Of a stretch of DNA of 64,000 bases, positions 50,268 through 63,189 are shown one piece after another. The notes under the pieces were generated by a model. The model was not told the DNA's origin. It worked only from the letters and a program-made list of their open reading frames with translations, and searched no databases. How positions within the stretch are numbered: position 1 is the first letter of the stretch; each line of letters starts with the position of its first letter. A program made the position numbers and the translations under genes. The stretch covers positions 25,908,921-25,972,920 of the forward strand of contig NW_019211457.1 of NCBI RefSeq assembly GCF_002443255.2, read 5' to 3'. This DNA comes from Varroa destructor. Its lineage: Eukaryota > Arthropoda > Arachnida > Mesostigmata > Varroidae.

Positions 50268-52242
50268 TAAACGACTGGCCGTTGTCCGATAACAATATTA
50301 TTGCTTTCTTGTCTCCCCCCACAAGATAACTCTCTTCTGCTTAAATGACTGTTGTCTTTACAGAAGTCAACGAAAATATACGAGTGGCTAAACAATTGAC
50401 ACATTCTCAGATAAGTTTATTCGTTCCATAGTGATACATAAGCGGAACCAAATTGTTTAGACCCATCTTTCGTAAGGCGCTAATATGTTTCGTTTCGATG
50501 GTCGGTGGAAGCGGCTTTTTTACACTAACTGGCTACCCGTATTTTTTTGATGAAGTTTGGCTTTACTATGTACCGAATGCTCAACTATAACAAGTGGCTA
50601 ATGTTATCGCTTTTGACGTTAGCTAAAATAGATTTGTGCGTTACAGCCCCTAAAAAGCAGTCTTCGTGTCATTGATATAGAAAGCATATTTGAAGAGAGA
50701 TGATTTGTCGGTTTGCCTAGATACTGTAGTTTAGGTTCCTCTGACGCATGCTGTCACGAAGAAAAAAGATTTGAGCGATGCTAGTCTCTTCCAGCAGACA
50801 TTCGAAACAAACTACGAATTCAATAAACGAAAAGCGGTATTATATACTAACAATAACAATAAAATGGAATCGACTCTGAAGACAAACAGTAATCAGAAGA
50901 ATATTAAGGGCCATCATTTTCGTGACAAAACGATAACAAAATAAACGATGTTCCACGACGATTTTATTGAACCAATTACTCTCATAATAAAGAGTGAGCC
51001 TTAAGAACGTCCTTCGGTGAAAAATGAACAACAGCAACAGAATAATAGTCTGGCTACGAATAATTCTCCCATAATATCACGCACCGCGTCTCAAATTCAT
51101 GCCCCCCATCGAACAAGCTAAGTAACGCACCCGCCTGCTCTCCACGTTGTTTTCGTAGCTGCACTTCCGATCCACTGAGAAGGCCTCTTATAATATTTAT
51201 AGAGTTTGGCTGGCATTTGATGCCAAGCGGTAGGTTAGGTTAGCTACTGCTGGACAAAGCTGCACCGACCTTGAAAATGGCCGCTACAGTGTTGCTTGCC
51301 AAAGCCTTTTGTAGGCTTCTTCCGGAAAGGTGTTCCCTGTCGCCGTCGCCGCCCGGTGCATAGTACGCGCCATGGTTATTCGCATGGCTCGAATACAATG
51401 GATAGCTCCAAGAACGAGGGACAAAACAGGGCAGTTATAAAATCTGGGGTTCCTAGAATGAGCAGAATAGCCACACACGAGGGTACTACTCCTGTAATGG
51501 GTAAGGAACAAGAGGGTGTGGTCCATCAAAGCGTCTCTGGCCATATGACGTGACGGTCGTGGTAGTTGTTAAGGCACAAAAACAGGCGCTAAACTTTGGG
51601 GGGTGACTCCTCAGCAGCTAGAAAAGCCTGTTGCATTATTTAAGGACAATTCTTCTGCTGCAACTAAGACTGCCTCTAATACTACTAGAGAGAAAAAATA
51701 CTCTCAGCGGCCTATCGCACTCGATGCATATTGATGACGAACTCGTACCTAGCGCTGATGTATATTTCTCCATCCGAAAAAAGTTTTTCACGCTAAGCGC
51801 ATCATCCTTTACTTGCAATAGTTTCATTTTACTTCTGATAGAGTACCAATACGTCGTACGGCCGTTTTTACTATAGAAAAAAGAAAATATGAACGTAAAG
51901 TGCTAACTAAACGGTACTGGCTAAAAATGCCTTACACAGCTGCGGACGCTAAAAATAACCTGCAGCAATGAAAAGCGACCGAATATACGTGTAGGGCATG
52001 TATACGTGGGGAAGCACTTGGAGAACAGTTACGATTCAAGTCGTGGCTGACAACGAAACCGATAGCACCCCAATGAAATCCAGCCTGCTAAATCAATCGT
52101 CAGTTGGAAAAGAACGACGAAGAGATGCATTGATCGTATCAAGCGCTTGAGTTAATTCAAGCTGGCGTGAGGATTGTTTCATTATTAGATAACGAGGCCG
52201 ACGTTCTTACAGATTGGAATCATCTTGACCTGGCGGTCAAAG

Positions 52243-52243
<1 letters not shown>

Positions 52244-52290
<47 letters not shown>
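52244..52290. repeat. (TA)23 microsatellite
   Basis: Uninterrupted TA dinucleotides, 47 nt. Confidence 0.95.
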
Positions 52291-52293
<3 letters not shown>

Positions 52294-53413
52294 ATTTTCG
52301 TGAGCATGGTAGATAGGTTAGGACAGTCTAATTTTTCAGTTTTCATCTATCAAAGGAGAGCAAAGCGCTAAATCATGATGTTCCAAATACAATCCTAAAG
52401 TTAGATAGCGCGGATTTACATTTAAATATTAAGCCTGTGGTCCGGTTGTACGAGGCTGAGTAGCTGATTCAGGCACGATGCGTATCGTAAAAGCCTGTCT
52501 TCATTTTTACCACCTGACGAATATACTACTGGTGTCAGTAAATAAGGTTGTTTATTCAACACTGAAGCCTATTTGTATTTCTAAAAAGATTCTTTTTCTC
52601 TGATCCAATACCTTTATGCCACCGTATTTTCCAATCGCTGAATGACTTTTTTTTTTTTTTAATTAATGGCTGGCTTAATTGATCCAAGCTTTTCTTTGAC
52701 TTTTGAAAATTTAGGAAATCGAAAAAGGTCGTAAGGGACTAAGTGAAACGAATAAGGACGTTGGAACAAGACAACGATCAGAGGATTTGGCATAACAAAA
52801 TTTTTAATAGTCAGATATGGCATAGCACGATAGCGCGTTGCTCCTTTAGAATTCCAGTCTCCTGCGTCTAGGTGCGCTCATGCAGTCATTCAGTATCAAA
52901 TGCCCTTTGGGCATACTCCTTTGCCGGTAATCTTGGGATAATATGAAAAAAAATACATGGTATATTCCTTGCTAGACTCTGTCTGTCCCTAGGCGTCGTA
53001 AGAGATCCCTACAGCGAAAATCGTGTTTGAGCTCGGGGTCGACCCTCCTTTTTCTAAACTTTGCCGCAGCTCTGAAAAACTGAGCTTTCTCAATTATTCG
53101 TTTTCTTGTGTGTAACATTTCACAAAACTATCAACACTTAATTCCTCAATTGTTTTGTACCTTTTCATCGTGTCCTATGAAAAAATTGGCCGAATGTTAT
53201 CGGAATGGGTGATTCGTTCTTCCGAAGCTCCCAGCCTCCTTGTACACAAACAACGAAATGGGTATCCCCTAGTCAAAGACGCGTTTCCGTCTATCATATA
53301 TTGCTGCATTTTACTATTACGCCTAGCTCATCCAGTGGTCTCATAGATATGTCCGAACCTAAAACTATTCACAATTAACTGGCCGGCCTTATTGGGAAAA
53401 ATCTAATGGATAA

Positions 53414-53443
53414 ATAATAAATATTGTCGAAGATATTTATTAT
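53414..53443. repeat. 11-bp perfect hairpin flanked by CTGGCCGG
   Basis: ATAATAAATAT pairs with ATATTTATTAT around an 8-nt loop. The octamer CTGGCCGG occurs on both sides, at 53379-53386 and 53454-53461, in the same orientation. Confidence 0.7.
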
Positions 53444-53542
53444 CTAACCTGATCTGGCCGGTGTTTTAAAAAAAGAACCTTTTAAAATGGCATTTGAATG
53501 ATTTTTTAATAAGACTCTAAACAGAATTCTGTAAAATACAAC

Positions 53543-53830
53543 GTTCGTAAAATACAACAACGTTCGGCAGTGGTTCCTTTTATAGTGCAGAAACTCCGTA
53601 GAAACTTAATTTTGACAAACGAACGTTTGAAGCAGGAGCTCCGTCCCGTGAACTGTTCGAACGAGTTTCGCTTATCGGCATTTGGTGGGCCGTTAAATCT
53701 GCCAATAACAACTACCGGCGCGTGGTTAAAACCATCGGTTACACACAGCAGACATGTTATTAACAAAAAAGAAAAAACAAGCTGGACAACGTTCAGCGGC
53801 AGATTTAAAATGCACTTTTATTCCATTTAA
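53543..53830 (+). CDS. unassigned ORF, faintly retrotransposon protease-like
   Basis: An open frame ending at TAA reads AVVPFIVQKLRRNLILTNER, then ELRPVNCSNEFRLSAFGGPL and NLPITTTGAWLKP. This layout (VVPF after a lost active site, then LRPVN..., G-G-P-L.LPI) is faintly like aspartic protease domains of Gypsy or BEL elements, with the DTG/DSG triad missing. The minus strand is also open here (53506-53766). Low confidence; chance is a fair alternative. Confidence 0.18.
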   Translation, partial: VRKIQQRSAVVPFIVQKLRRNLILTNERLKQELRPVNCSNEFRLSAFGGPLNLPITTTGAWLKPSVTHSRHVINKKEKTSWTTFSGRFKMHFYSI

Positions 53831-55270
53831 GCCCAAGTTATGATGATACCTTCTCCGAAAATCACTGTATTCGTGTGTTTGTGGTGAAGATTGCTATAGT
53901 TGTATAGTTTCTATGTGACGCCAAATACAAAGTATAAACTTGACACTACGTCTGCAGTCTCTCTATGCAGCATACTTTATGTGAATATACCTACCAAGTA
54001 TTCTTCTAATGTTTAATATTACATAAAAAATTTTTTATTCAACTTGTTGCATTTCAGCGTCGTTTGTGAGCTGACGTATACAAATACATTTTTTAATAAA
54101 TATTCTTCTTTTTTTTTTTTAAGTGACAAATGTGTACTTTTGTTTTTTCATAACGTCCGTTTTAATAATTTGCTAGTTTATCTTCGATGGACTATTGCGT
54201 CCTAAATAACTGCCATTCGATATTTCTTTCACTTTTGGACGACACCTGCCGGAGCTTCCTTTTGGAAATTAGCGAACGAACATACAATATCGGCAATGCA
54301 TCCATTGGCACAGACATGTCTAGACTTGTTTATCTCCCTAGATCAGTACCTACCGCCCCTCCCCCCCCCCGCGCCCTACAAAAAATATAAGCGACTAAAA
54401 TTCGACCGCTAGGCGACTGGGAGGAAAGGCTCAAATGAGCAAAAGATCGTTTCATGGGGTTGTTCACAAATGAGCCCCATTGCCATAAGGTACTGTCTTC
54501 TGTTGGCTAGTCTGTTGATCATTTACGGTTTTACGACATTTTTTAGAGTGCATACATCTACTATGAATTTGTCTATCTAAAAGAAGTGAGACAGCAAGAC
54601 ATCATCTACTCCAGACACAATATTTAGATGAATAATGGCACGCAAATTCGTTCTAGAATTATTGGGCCGCCAGCGGCCATTGTTCGATAGCTACTTCGTG
54701 CTTCAAAGTTTGACCAGCAAATCCGAGCTTTAGCAACCTCAAAGATCATCTGCGGTAGTCTCATAGTAAACCATGTCTACCTGAGATCCTCGTGATGTCT
54801 TCCATGGCTAGTGGTTTCATTCGTGTTCATCATAACCGTTAAAGTTTGTATCAAAACTCGAAAATGAACATTCAAACTTTTCCAACTTTATCCTTGTGGC
54901 TCTTCAGTGTTAACAAATTAATGCGATATGCAATACAGCGAAAAAGTAACTTTAAAATAACGCCGTTTCATCTGACAATTACAGACTTAGTATGCTAGAT
55001 GATATTTGATCAGAGATTTTATATTGCCCCCCTAGTAGAAGTCGATAGTATTTTTAGTCATTGGAATTTTTCAACGATATTTCGTCCACTCTTCCATTAC
55101 TGTAGATAAATAGTTAGAGGACAAAAACTGGCTTTTGCTCAGACGTTAATGACTCTATAGATGAAAGTGTTTTAGTAACACCCTCTTCCAGTGGTACTTC
55201 CCGACCGCAGTGGCAATGGTAGCAGATTTAAAGTGTGTACATGCTGTGTATAAGAGATTCCAAGTGCCTC

Positions 55271-55332
55271 AATAAAATCAGTTGTGATCACCATTGCTAT
55301 GAACATATATATTAAAAAAAAAAAAAAAAAAA
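55271..55332 (+). repeat. AATAAA followed by genomic A19
   Basis: AATAAA at 55271-55276 is followed 37 nt later by nineteen A (55314-55332). A genomic poly(A) after a poly(A) signal is the mark of a reverse-transcribed mRNA 3' end, though the spacing is slightly long. No ORF is recognised in the preceding sequence. Confidence 0.4.
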
Positions 55333-56377
55333 CAATAACATACTAATCGACTTTTTGATGTACCTTCTGGTATGGATAAACTTCTGTTTTTGTAATTATT
55401 TTTCCTCAGAATAATCGTAGACGTATCGTATACGCACAACTTTCGCACTACGTAAGCCCCGGGGGGTACGTAAGACGCGGAAAGTCTAGCAAAGACATTC
55501 TAGCAAAGAGGCTGCTTCTACGGACGACACTCAATGTAGAAGTACTGGTGATACGTTGTGTACTGCGATGTCGTAACAGCGACATGGCGCATCATGCAAT
55601 AACACGACTTCCTACAAAGAGCCGAAATCTGAGTTAGAGGCCAGTTAGAGGCGTACTGCACTAAGTTGCTCGCTGAAAAGTTTTTAACTTCGAAATGGGT
55701 GGCTTCAGCAACGGGACGCTCTGCTTATACCGAGGTCTTCTTCGTACCTATTACCGCTGGGTGCGGGAAAAGCCGGAAGAGACAAAAGAATAAGACAGAA
55801 CTATGTAAATTGGGACATAGCAGAGAAAGGCATCGAGACGCGTAATAGAAACGACAATTTGGCGACAAAAACAACAACAACATTAGCAGCAGCGATAACA
55901 ACAACCAAGTAAACAGAAGCAACGACGACGCAGTGTTGGATCTGTTGTTTGATGAAGAGGGCGACAGCTGCGCTTCCATTCTAAAAGATTGAATATTTAT
56001 CACGATTTACTTGAAGTTCGCAAGAAAGTGATTACTTTCAAACGATCTATTGTAGGTTTTGTTTGTTGACCTGCAACATGTTTTTCTTGGCAGATTCGGT
56101 GCCCGTCATCTTAAATGCCTATTTCAAATGCGTCCCTGTACTTTTTTAGAGGCTCAAATATATCTGGGGATATGTACCCCACCATGTACTGATTATTTTA
56201 CTCTGACACAGATAGACAAGTAATTTTTAGGTGTAGTGACTTTGAAGCGGGAAACAAATTAACTAGTGCGATAAACGTGTATATTCCTTGTATCTGCTGC
56301 CAACGGAAGTGGTCTGGAGGCCGTTTTCGTCACGACTGCACTTTAGGACAATTCGTAAATCATCTATAGCTGCACCT

Positions 56378-56402
56378 AACGCCGCCGGGCTCCGTCGGCG
56401 TT
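56378..56402. repeat. GC-rich hairpin, 10 bp with one mismatch
   Basis: AACGCCG pairs with CGGCGTT. After a C/T mismatch, CGG pairs with CCG around GCT. Confidence 0.75.
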
Positions 56403-58998
56403 CTAACTCACTTAATTTTGTATCATTACGTTACATTAAATCATAGCTACATAACTATAATCATAATGACATTCATTTTAATATAAGTTATACTTATCTT
56501 TTGCTTAAATCAAACGTAAGCGTCAATGCTCTCTTTTCAAACAAAGACGTAAACTGCAATTTTAGGTACGTGCATAGATACAGGACCACTTGATGTGACG
56601 ATTACGTCTTGGATCATGGGCCGTGACAAATATACCCACCGCAATTTTCAGTACAGTGGCAAACGTAAACTATGCGTATGTTTTCCACGATTGCCTGGGG
56701 GGTTGTTTCTCTTCTTCGTTTCACCATGACAGCCTATAAAGCCTGTAGGGCACAGCTGATGAGCTTAGAGCCTCACATTCCTTCCGTTAAATTCAAGGTT
56801 TCTTTATAACGCGAGGCTGAGATCCCAGAGAGATGATTTATATACAGCTAGTTATTCTAATGTCTTATGGGTGTGTATATATCTATATATATATATATAT
56901 TTTCCAAAAGCTTTTTTTTGCGAAGGCGAAATTCTTTTTAGTTGTGACACGAAAGTAACCCATCTAGGTCCAGATAGACTTATACATTGTGTATACCGTA
57001 AGATCATTCGCTTAAACAATCGAATACTGCAATCAGGTACTACAATGAAAACAGCGTATTCAAAGCAAACCTTCCGAAATCGGTAGAAGCACAGAGTTTA
57101 ACTAGGATTTTTTTGAAAGCAACGTTTTCGCTTCCCCTATGAGAAATTGGTTGGACAAACGCTGTGCCTGCCTAAGTGCTATAGGAAACTGTAGAAAGAT
57201 GTTAAAGAGCTGAACCCTAACATGTGCCATTATATCGATCAGTGGTTAATATACAGCCCATTCCGTCGATGTCTGGTGAGTTCCCACTGTTGGATCCGCG
57301 TCTGGTCATTAACAACGTAAATAGCCCTAGGCACCGCAGAGTCATTTTTATTCTTCTTCAACTTCCCCCTAGTACCCAGTCGTTTCGTAGATACTGATAG
57401 GTATCGTGACATCGCGCCGCACCTTCAAACGCTTTTAGTTCCCATACGAGATGTTCTCAATGTGACTTGAGGTATTTATTAATTATATACTGATTTGATT
57501 TTGAAGCATCTTTACAAACTTTCTACCTGATGTGACAGAAAGAGACACTCTACATAGAGATAAATCATCTAAGCTACTCACTGCTAATTTCACGACTGTC
57601 CTAATAAGTATTCCCTCGGTATTTAGAAAATATCAACGTATAGCAATGAGCAACAGGGCTAGTTTCGACGCCCGATCATTGGATGCATGACTCATACAAT
57701 TTCGGAGTGGAAAACTGTGTTCAATAAGCTTTTCTGTAAACGACTTACCCTCAATTCCTATCATACCTAATAGAAAAACAACTATCGGAATACAAGCTAC
57801 GCATAGAAATGGACGCATCGCATCTGAATCACCAGACTTTGTTCGATCACTGGTATTAAACGTCACAAACATGAGGATAAATCAATTCCCAATGGCATTA
57901 TACTGAGCACTAATGACGAGTCCTTTTTTTTTGTCATGAAGACAAAAATAGGCCGTCGATATATTGTGAAGTGCTCGTAGAGGAGCGATTTAAAAACAAC
58001 CACAGTGGCTGATGGGCAGTTTGTGAAGAGAAACAAATTCATATAGAAACTGTCCGAATAGATTAAGAAAGAAAACGCATCTAAGGAAATCGTTGGATGA
58101 ATAGCGTGTAGGGTATTCACAATAATATTACAGATGGGTCAAAATGCGTAGTCGTTTGCCCGCTTCTGACCGTAATCATCTAGCACGACTCCTTCACAAC
58201 ATGACACGGTCGAATGCTTTTCTCTGGAGTATCAAAACATGAATTAATCTATTCTATGGATTTCAGAGATTATTAAATATCGACAATGTGAGCGAAATTA
58301 GTCTACCTAGACTTCAACAGGCGCGTCTTGCATACCCTGGCCCTACCCTCCTTAATTACATTTGGCATTCTAAAGGCGTCAAGGCACACGAAAGTGTCCT
58401 TTAAATTTAGTAAGTTTTAACATTACTACTCATTTCTGGTAGTGCTTAACGACCGTGCCATACTTGTTTTCGAGTCAACCAAATGCTAAAGCACCTTTTT
58501 CTACCTTTCCTTACAATTTTAGTACAAGCGATAAACACATACTTCATAGACTACAAGCCCACTTCTGACCTATTGATCCTCCTCTATTGGCATGCATTGT
58601 TTAAAGGGATTTCGTCGTACATGGTTCACCGCGTCATCTTCAATCCCAGTTCTACGCTATGGACATTATCACGACTCTCGATATGTGAGACCGTAGTTCG
58701 TTGTTCTCTCGCTGTACCTGTTCCATTTTAAACGATCCTTTTTCGAACCCCTGCCATCATCAGTGCCTCCCATTGCCTTTACAATCTTCTGAGAGCTTAT
58801 TCCAGCGTACCTACCGGACAATGGGCGTGGGCCCGAACACCCAAAATCTAGCTGCAATGGTCAAGAGTAATGCAGACGCTGACATATGGGACCGCGCGGC
58901 TCTATTTGCATGCTCACTCTTTCGGTCTCGCTTTCTTTTCCTTCTTTCTATCTCTTGTCCTCTCACTCTTTTTTACTGCTGCATTTCCTCCCTTGCAG

Positions 58999-59100
58999 AA
59001 TCTAATTAAAACCATTGTCTTGACAAACTCGAAAGTTGATGGCATTAGTGGCGCAAGGAGCAGATGTGCCAGCGAATCATACTGCGAATCCGGCTACTAG
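58999..59100 (+). CDS. candidate 3'-terminal exon, unknown protein
   Basis: An unusually long pyrimidine-rich stretch (about 58912-58994) ends in CTCCCTTGCAG, one of the strongest acceptor-like sequences in the window. The next 33 codons are open to TAG and read NLIKTIVLTNSKVDGISGAR, then SRCASESYCESGY. No donor partner upstream is secure. A preceding open segment (MGVGPNTQNLAAMVKSNADA, near 58.82-58.88 kb) looks coding-like but ends without a clear GT. Family not recognised. Confidence 0.3.
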   Translation, partial: NLIKTIVLTNSKVDGISGARSRCASESYCESGY

Positions 59101-59646
59101 TATGTGTGTGACGATTTCTGGGTAACAAAGAAATGACCATATGCCTGCCGACTGTAAGGTAGCCCGTGGTGGCGAAGCTGTCTGGTAGGTATATGGAAAC
59201 GCAAAACCGACCAGCGCTAAAACTCTATAGTACGCCCTACAGATAATAATAGAAAGCAACCAGTTATACTGAGTACGACAGAATATAATAAGATGGATAA
59301 TATACAAGGGAGAAGGTCCGTGATGCGGCCCTATTGTAGGCGCTTTTATCCGCTTCTCAAAATGCTCATCGACCACCCGCCGTCGTTCTCCTTTTCTCGG
59401 TTCAGACGTTTCCCATGCATCCGATAGTTCCCCTCTGCTGCGTACGCTGAGCTTACTGCCGGCAACATAAGCGACTTCTGTTTGGTTACCTGCTAACCTA
59501 GAGAGGATGCGCATTTCAGAGAAACCGGCTCCTCTGTGTTTATTTTCAGGAGGACCCCCACCTCGTATTTGCTCCAGATGCTCCAGGTGAGTAACGCCCT
59601 GAGTGATCTCCACCGCGTTGAGGTAACGCGAAGCATTAAAAAACAC
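59077..59646 (-). CDS. unassigned 189-codon ORF
   Basis: One of the two longest uninterrupted frames here. It opens right after an in-frame TAA; the first ATG is about 45 codons in (GFSEMRILSRLAG). The first 105 residues are charged and protein-like (THLEHLEQIRGGGPPENKHR, SEPRKGERRRVVDEHFEKR), while the rest is hydrophobic and less convincing. A GTAAGC donor-like site lies inside. No domain recognised. It overlaps the plus-strand splice signals at 59550-59588, so at most one reading is likely right. A chance ORF this long is uncommon but possible in this GC-richer patch. Confidence 0.3.
   Translation of the reverse strand: MFFNASRYLNAVEITQGVTHLEHLEQIRGGGPPENKHRGAGFSEMRILSRLAGNQTEVAYVAGSKLSVRSRGELSDAWETSEPRKGERRRVVDEHFEKRIKAPTIGPHHGPSPLYIIHLIIFCRTQYNWLLSIIICRAYYRVLALVGFAFPYTYQTASPPRATLQSAGIWSFLCYPEIVTHILVAGFAV
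59550..59586 (+). CDS. possible 37-nt microexon
   Basis: TTTATTTTCAG precedes and GTGAGT follows a 37-nt segment that is open in frame as EDPHLVFAPDAP. Both splice sites match consensus well, but no partner exons are secured. It lies antisense within the 189-codon minus ORF. Confidence 0.2.
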
Positions 59647-62600
59647 TTAACTCATGCGTACAAATGACCAAACAACTACCATGCGAATAGCAGCTGAACG
59701 CAGTGCAATGAGGGTCGACACTTCATACGATCGACCTCTGATTACGGTTATTATTCATAATATAAGAATTAAGTGTTTCCGCCAGAAGGGACCTAATTCC
59801 TTTTTCGGTCCTAAGCTATATATATTCTCCAAATCCTACTGTTGTTTTCAATAATCTAACACGATACCTTAGGCAATTTCGTAATATAAGCATCCAGAAG
59901 ATTGGCTAAAAAAGGAACGAAAATATTGAAGGAAATAGGACTTTCCGTGTAAAAAAAACCTAAGTTTTTTTTAAGTGAGTGTTAAATATCCTTCGGATGC
60001 TATTAACTATCGAATGAAAAATCTCAAAAATTCATATCTTATCACTGCGAAAGTTTACTAAGGAACCCATACAAAAACAGTCTACAACAACTGATTACAC
60101 GATTTTATCTCAAGAATTAATTATTTTCAGGCTGACAAATGGAAACCTAATATTCATGTTTTGAACTAAAGTTGACTCTAAACTTTTTACTCGGAAGCAG
60201 CTTATATGTATTTGAAATAGATGGACCCTACAAAGACCTCCCTCAGTCCTATGCACAAAATGATAATCAATACAAACTGGTACCTATGTTCATATTAAAT
60301 ATACCCCCAACAGCACTCAGTTACGAAAAAGCCGATGAGAATAAGAGCGGGAGCAGCTACTGAACACGTCTTCATACGCTCACTTCGATACATTGCCAAT
60401 AAAATTACTACCTGAAGCCTATATACAACTATATAGTTATATATATATATATATATAAACAATAATGATGAACTAAAAAAAATGGATAAAGCAAAAAAAA
60501 ACGTGTTATTACGATTGCTCTCCGTTGTCCGTATAACGTGAAACATGTTCGAATTCGAAATTAAGCTAAGTAATCATCCTATATATCATTTAATAATATT
60601 AATCGTAAATATTGTCCTATATATGTTCCTTGTATAGATTTTCATTTTTTTGGTGAAAATGTTTCACTAGCATATAAAAAGCTTAACATTTTAGAAATAT
60701 AGCATCGACACTTACGATCATTTCGTCTTGCTCGTATCATTCAGACGTGCCGAGAGACTGTAAAGTAAAACGGTACAAAGTCGATACGATTTGAAGGTGT
60801 AAGGCCGTGACCTGTTGGCCTACAGTGGTAACCGCTTCCGTAACAGAAAATCAACTGTTAAAATAAAGCATACCTAGGAAATTAATTAGACTTGATTGCG
60901 GGACATTTTTACTTTTTTTTTAGGGTTTACATTTAGGTTACTGGTACAGCTCTTACACACACAGGTATCGGGGTGGCACACAGGCACGGTCAAATGAACC
61001 ACGAATTTAAAACAAAATAGCATGTATTTATTATTGTATAGCCTCAACAGTATAATTGGCTAGTTTATTAGGTATTAAAGCTCTAACGATTAGTGACGTG
61101 TGTTTACGTTGGCGTTCAAGACGGTAAATAAATACAGTCAACTTTGTTATTACCGTGTCAAAGATTCGAGGACAACCACGCTCAGGCGCTTTATTAAACT
61201 ACCGCTTTCGAACCGTCCGTATTAAGCACCCACCTCAAATATCTAGTGAATGAGAAATCGAAATAAATCGTGGCCGCAGTTCAGATAGCTGCATGTCTAT
61301 GGTCAACATGTCGACGACCCGAAAGTCACATTGAGCTCGTATGCTTGCTGCATCCTTAAACCCAAATTGGCAGTCGTGCAACTGTGATAGGTTGAAAGGT
61401 CGGATTCGGCGTGAGCGGAATCATTTGAGGTCGAAAGGTGTGATTTACTTATTCCAGAGACATCTGCTATTCCGAACTACTTAACTCGAACTTCTGACGA
61501 GCTGCCACAAGCAAAAAGTGCACTTCCTGTTTCTATAATTAATAGAAGTTGTCACGCTTGCAATGAAATGTTGGAGTCATCTACTCGATGACCCACCGAA
61601 TATACAATTGGCGCTCTAACTACCCAAATCATATGTGAACGAAGAGGATGATTTTGGTGTACAAAATGGTGCTAAGTACGATTTTCGGTAAGGTATCAAA
61701 GCACCTATAATCTACGCGTGTATAGCTGGCCTTTCAGAGATATAGTGAGCTAATGTACCAAAAAATTTCATACCTGAAAATTTATTAATGGATGCCGACA
61801 GAATGCGCATTTGTGCTAACACATTTAGTTTAGTAAAACCTGCGCCATAATCTGTTCTTAATGCTCGAATTGAGAAAAACCGAATCGGGTACTTTCAAAA
61901 ATAAAGGACAGCCAAGGAACTTGCAGAATGTATAAGAAACTTGTTTTGAAGCTTCTAACGGGAACTCCATCCTTAGGAACGGACTTATAGATGTCATGTT
62001 AATTATAATTGCCCTTAAATGTACGGGCTCGTACGTGCGCTATGTTGAAAGCCAAATTGAAATTCGAGTCCTTAAGAAGACTGAGTGTCCTTAAATATTA
62101 TTTTTAATAAGATTACAAGATGCAACTATGACCCTTAAACGAAGTCAGTGCTCCAAGTAAGTGCTAGTCACTACCGGTACTTACTACATACCTGCCTGTT
62201 GTACAGTTACCATAGGGTGATTTCAAAATACAGACACATACTAAGTATTTGGACATGACTACTCGTTTAAACGTCAGCATGGCCTCCTGCCGCCAGCAAA
62301 ACGTCCCGTTGTCTGGATTAAAGTAGTAGATCGTACATAATAATGCTAATTGAACACCAGTATGTATATAAAATATAAATCCAACACTACACATTTAGGT
62401 ATTACTTAATTAATCATAGTTACAATCACGAATAATATGAGAAAAGGCATATCTCAAAAAAAAAAGCAGACCAAATTTGAACGATTAAACCCCAATAAAG
62501 AATCAAAATTTCGTGCGTAATTAATATTAGAAGGATATAACAAATCCACTAAAGCTGCACTCAGACACGACAAAACAATTTGTGTTTTTCGAAAAGCTAT

Positions 62601-63189
62601 TTTACCCCATTGCTCGTAATGGTGTTTTTTTTTTATAAATGTAACTATCTCAATAATAAAATCTAATGATATACTAAAAAATAACTAATATGAATGTAAA
62701 TAACATACTAAGTTTATAATTTTTTGACTCAGGTATGTTTTTCACATAACTAACAAATGGTCGGCAAATGTGAAATGGCAAAAGATATGATCCTGTTTCT
62801 AGCGCAAGACAGACTACCGAAAAAAACATTCTCAGCAAACTAAGCTAGCCAGTACTACAGACCCTTTTTGAAATGTCACCCAAGTTCACAGGAGATCAAT
62901 AGCAAATACGAAGCCTTATTACTTCTGCTCAACGTTCCGCCGTACAAGTATCCACATTTTACAAGCATCAAAATTACCTATGATTTTTAACCTAGAAGTA
63001 GCATTTTTCAGATCTTGTAGCAACTGGTACACGCACATGTTTAGCGCGCCCGGCTCGATACCTGATCAGGCTGCCACTGAAGGCAATCAGAAGGCCCGCT
63101 GGCAGACGATCCGACACCAATGCTAAAACAACTCCCAGGTTGTATCGGACTATTAGCAGGTTCATTAAACGCAGAATATTAATGACATT
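59647..63189. other. no well-supported gene
   Basis: A plus frame open from about 60151 to TGA at 60363 contains LYVFEIDGPYKDLPQSYAQN and looks protein-like. The nearest acceptor (ATTATTTTCAG at 60130) puts a stop in that frame, so it is unsupported. An AT repeat lies at 60437-60458. The rest is AT-rich with short ORFs. Confidence 0.4.

Larger units (their letters stand above)
50268..53542. other. mostly non-coding; short ORFs near 51.3 kb
   Basis: At 51277-51363 a 28-codon plus ORF has a good start context (GAAAATGGC) and a leader-like sequence (MAATVLLAKAFCRLLPERC). It is followed in another frame by a longer hydrophilic ORF to 51553. A frameshifted retrocopy of a mitochondrial protein could look like this, but the minus strand is open here too. 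The (TA)23 repeat and a hairpin at 53.41 kb are listed. Confidence 0.35.
53831..58998. other. no supported gene
   Basis: Includes C10 at 54361-54370, long T runs near 54.11 kb, the poly(A) signal and A19 tract at 55.27 kb, a hairpin at 56.38 kb and an AT repeat near 56.88-56.90 kb. A direct repeat TCTAGCAAAGA occurs twice near 55.49-55.51 kb, beside CCCCGGGGGG. ORFs are short and without support. Confidence 0.45.

Noticed and set aside
51228..51243. TAGGTTAGGTTAG as telomere-type (TTAGG) repeat
   Set aside because: Only two and a half units; similar short TAGGTTA motifs occur by chance elsewhere in the window.
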